NCBI GenBank assembly: GCA_039621445.1
Contig: CP154956.1
Location: 50,393,302-50,457,301, forward strand
Reading direction: 5' to 3'
DNA length: 64,000 nucleotides
From: Euglena gracilis
Lineage: Eukaryota; Euglenida; Euglenophyceae; Euglenales
Below the pieces are notes generated by a model, which was not told the origin of the DNA, made no database searches, and saw only the letters and a list, made by a program, of their open reading frames with translations. A program made the position numbers and the translations under genes. This document shows, one piece after another, positions 62,230-64,000 of the stretch (position 1 is its first letter; the number at the start of each line of letters is the position of its first letter).

Positions 62230-63085
62230 TTGGGGGCGGGAGCCGCCCCGGGCTCGGATACCCAGCCCCACACAAAGACGTACGCAAATCCCAGGTGGCA
62301 TGAAAAATCTCGTGCGAGTGAAACCACGATGAAAAATCTGCCATCCCAGGAGATCTCTGTGCAAGGTGTGTCCAATGTGTCGGGTGCGTGCGTGCGTGAC
62401 GTGCAAATCTGTGACTCAGCCCAGATCTGTAAAAAATCAGATCTCGTTAGAGATCGTGCACAGCCTTCCGTAGAGAAAAGAGCTTTAGACCTTTTTTGCG
62501 GTAAAGGCTCGGTTGGGGATTGCCTGAGAGAGCAGGGGTTTAAGGTTGTGTCAGTGGACATAAACCCCAGATTTAACCCAACCCACTGTGCAAATATTTT
62601 GGAGTGGAGATATTGGAGGTACCCCCCCGGATATTTTCAGATCATCGCTGCGGGGGTGCCCTGTACAGAATATAGCTTGGCGAAAACATTGGGAGTCAGA
62701 AATTTGGAGGGGGCAGATCGGCTGGTCAAAAAAACTTTGGAAATTGTCGAATATTTCAAACCAAAGTTGTGGTGGATTGAAAATCCCCGTCATGGGTTGC
62801 TTTGAAAAAGACCCTGTGTTCAAAATCTGACTTTTGTTGATGTTCATTATTGTCAATTTTCAGATTGGGGATATCAAAAGCCCACCCGAATCTGGGGGAG
62901 CGAAAATCTGAGCAAGCTACAAAACAAACTTTGTGATGGCCAGACCTGCCCGAATTTGATTCCTGGGGGGAGGAGTCACCGAGAAAAGTTGGGAGGATAT
63001 GGAATGACAGTTGGCACCCAGAAAAAATGGAGGATGCCCAAACAACTGATGGAGTATTTGTTAACCGTTTTGAGTGCCCATTCTT
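62230..63085 (+). CDS. C5-cytosine DNA methyltransferase domain of the retroelement
   Basis: The frame continues from the Gly/Lys tail past TAG. Motif I (SAM binding) is ALDLFCGKGSVGDCL with VVSVDINPRF; motif IV with the catalytic Cys is AAGVPCTEYS; motif VI is LWWIENPRHGLL. An in-frame TGA at 62803 interrupts, and the frame then resumes with RPCVQNLTFVDVHYC, YQKPTRIWGS and a C-terminal MTVGTQKKWRMPKQLME. The PCTEYS and ENP forms differ from the PCQ and ENV of host maintenance enzymes and resemble the small enzymes of phages and mobile elements. The target recognition region is short, so sequence preference cannot be guessed. TGA could come from CGA; the family often has Lys or Arg there. Product would methylate DNA, perhaps the element's own copy. 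Confidence 0.8.
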
Positions 63086-63269
63086 GGCCTGGACCCAGTG
63101 TCTCACTTTTGACCTTTCTGGCATTGAACTTTTCAAAACTTCCAGCACAGCACAAGCAAAGACAGGACTTCTTGGAGGTTCAATCAGTGACTCACGCAAT
63201 CAGTGTAAGCATTTTGCTCCCTACAGAACAATTGGCATTCTTCAATGGCTGTACAATCTTGAATTAGGA

Positions 63270-63850
63270 ATTGCAGACTTGGCGAATCCTACACCCTCTT
63301 CCTTCAGAACATTCCTTGGAATGTCAACTGGCATTCGCAGGTCAAATTTGCCAAGTCGAAATTCCAACCTCGCCCTGATCTGCCCGCCCCCCCCCCCATG
63401 TGCCCGAATTGTCACCCCCCCCTGGGCAGTCATCCCTGGGCCCTGGGGGGGCCAACAAAAATGTACCCTGGAGGGAATTTGGGCAATCATGAAAAGGGGA
63501 TCCTGATTTTTGTGCCCAGAATCGGGCAGCCAAAAAAAAGGAATTGTGGGCAAAAAATCTGGGCAAGGAGGAAAATCTTCAGCTCCAAATGTCTTTATCC
63601 ACTGGTCAGTTATGTGCCCTGCCGTACATCTGTGCCCATGCGGGCAAAACAGAGTACCCCCCCCCCCCCTTGTGCCCTGACCCTTCTCCAACTGGGCAAT
63701 GACATCCATATCTTTGGTGCCTGCCCTGTTTAAGGGAAATCTGGGCAAATCAAAAGGGGAAACCCAAAAGCAAAGTGCCCTGCAGGGCAAATCTCTACAA
63801 ATCGTGGCTGGGCAATCACAAACCAAACCAGGAAAATGCTTACACTTAAA
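63270..63850. repeat. MITE-like block with TGGGCA/TGCCC words
   Basis: TGGGCAA, TGTGCCC and GCCCTG words occur about twenty times between 63395 and 63820 around C9 and C12 runs (TACCCCCCCC at 63655). Interrupts whatever followed the methyltransferase. Confidence 0.6.
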
Positions 63851-64000
63851 TTGCAATGAAATCACAGCAAACACACAAGGTTCAGCGCACAGGGAATGGC
63901 TTCAGCGGCTCCTCCTTCTTCCTCTTCTTAGATTGTAATCTCCTGATTCGTCTTTCCTTGGATGTCTCTTTTTGTTTCATCTTGTCTTCAGATTGATTTT
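63851..64000. other. Window end, nothing recognised
   Basis: CTTCTTCCTCTTCTTAG at 63918 could be an acceptor, but no exon can be judged before the window ends. Confidence 0.3.

Larger units (their letters stand above)
57480..63267 (+). mobile_element. Retroelement with coiled-coil/Gag region and a DNA methyltransferase
   Basis: A tRNA-like Pol III promoter (57508-57561) is followed by a Ser/Glu-rich ORF, a repeat/coiled-coil ORF, a Gag-like ORF, a basic Gly/Lys tail and a C5-cytosine methyltransferase, all on the plus strand and partly overlapping. No RT or integrase was found before the window ends, so class is undecided. The reading passes between frames at C5, A7 and T7 runs and meets three single stops in the last frame (61924, 62209, 62803). 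Capture of C5 methyltransferases by retrotransposons has been described in other algae and dinoflagellates. Confidence 0.65.

Overview
This window looks like nuclear DNA of a single-celled eukaryote with a repeat-rich genome. Genes are sparse and cut up by introns and mobile elements, and long G or C runs are everywhere. Several genes carry very short GT-AG introns (41-63 nt, one of 99 nt). One gene, a glutathione S-transferase on the minus strand between 17.9 and 11.6 kb, is divided by six introns that lack GT-AG ends, have 2-4 nt direct repeats at their borders, and in most cases have complementary ends that could pair. That combination is known from the nonconventional introns of euglenids, so a euglenid-like alga is my best guess. 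No rRNA or organellar marker confirms it.

Layout. 0-11 kb: G/C-run repeat elements, a mariner relic and a few hypothetical exons. 11.6-17.9 kb: the GST gene, with repeat elements inside its long introns. 19.65-21.02 kb: a hAT-like element with perfect 8-bp target duplications, carrying a coiled-coil exon. 21-34 kb: mostly repeats (a ~200-bp satellite, foldback hairpins, several MITE-like families). 34-46 kb: hypothetical exons with 43-52 nt introns and two copies of an element that encodes a tyrosine recombinase (YR) and has nested palindromes at its ends; the copies are 40.18-41.41 kb and, inverted and decayed, 44.47-45.48 kb. 46.45-47.0 kb: an intact cyclophilin gene. 48.6-53.7 kb: a DIRS-like retrotransposon (Gag, RT, RNase H, tyrosine recombinase) with inverted ends and an internal complementary region, lying between two copies of a longer duplicated segment. 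57.5-63.3 kb: a retroelement with a coiled-coil/Gag region followed by a cytosine-C5 DNA methyltransferase domain.

Two themes link the window. First, at least ten MITE-like families end in the same kind of sequence (TACC or TAAC followed by a C-run, mirrored at the other end). Each repeats its own 10-20 nt word near both ends, and many hold a small GCGC-loop-GCGC hairpin next to A/T-rich DNA. Second, tyrosine recombinases appear in two unrelated contexts, the DIRS element and the palindrome-ended element. Many reading frames shift at homopolymers or contain single stop cod​ons; decay, assembly error and recoding cannot be told apart from one sequence.
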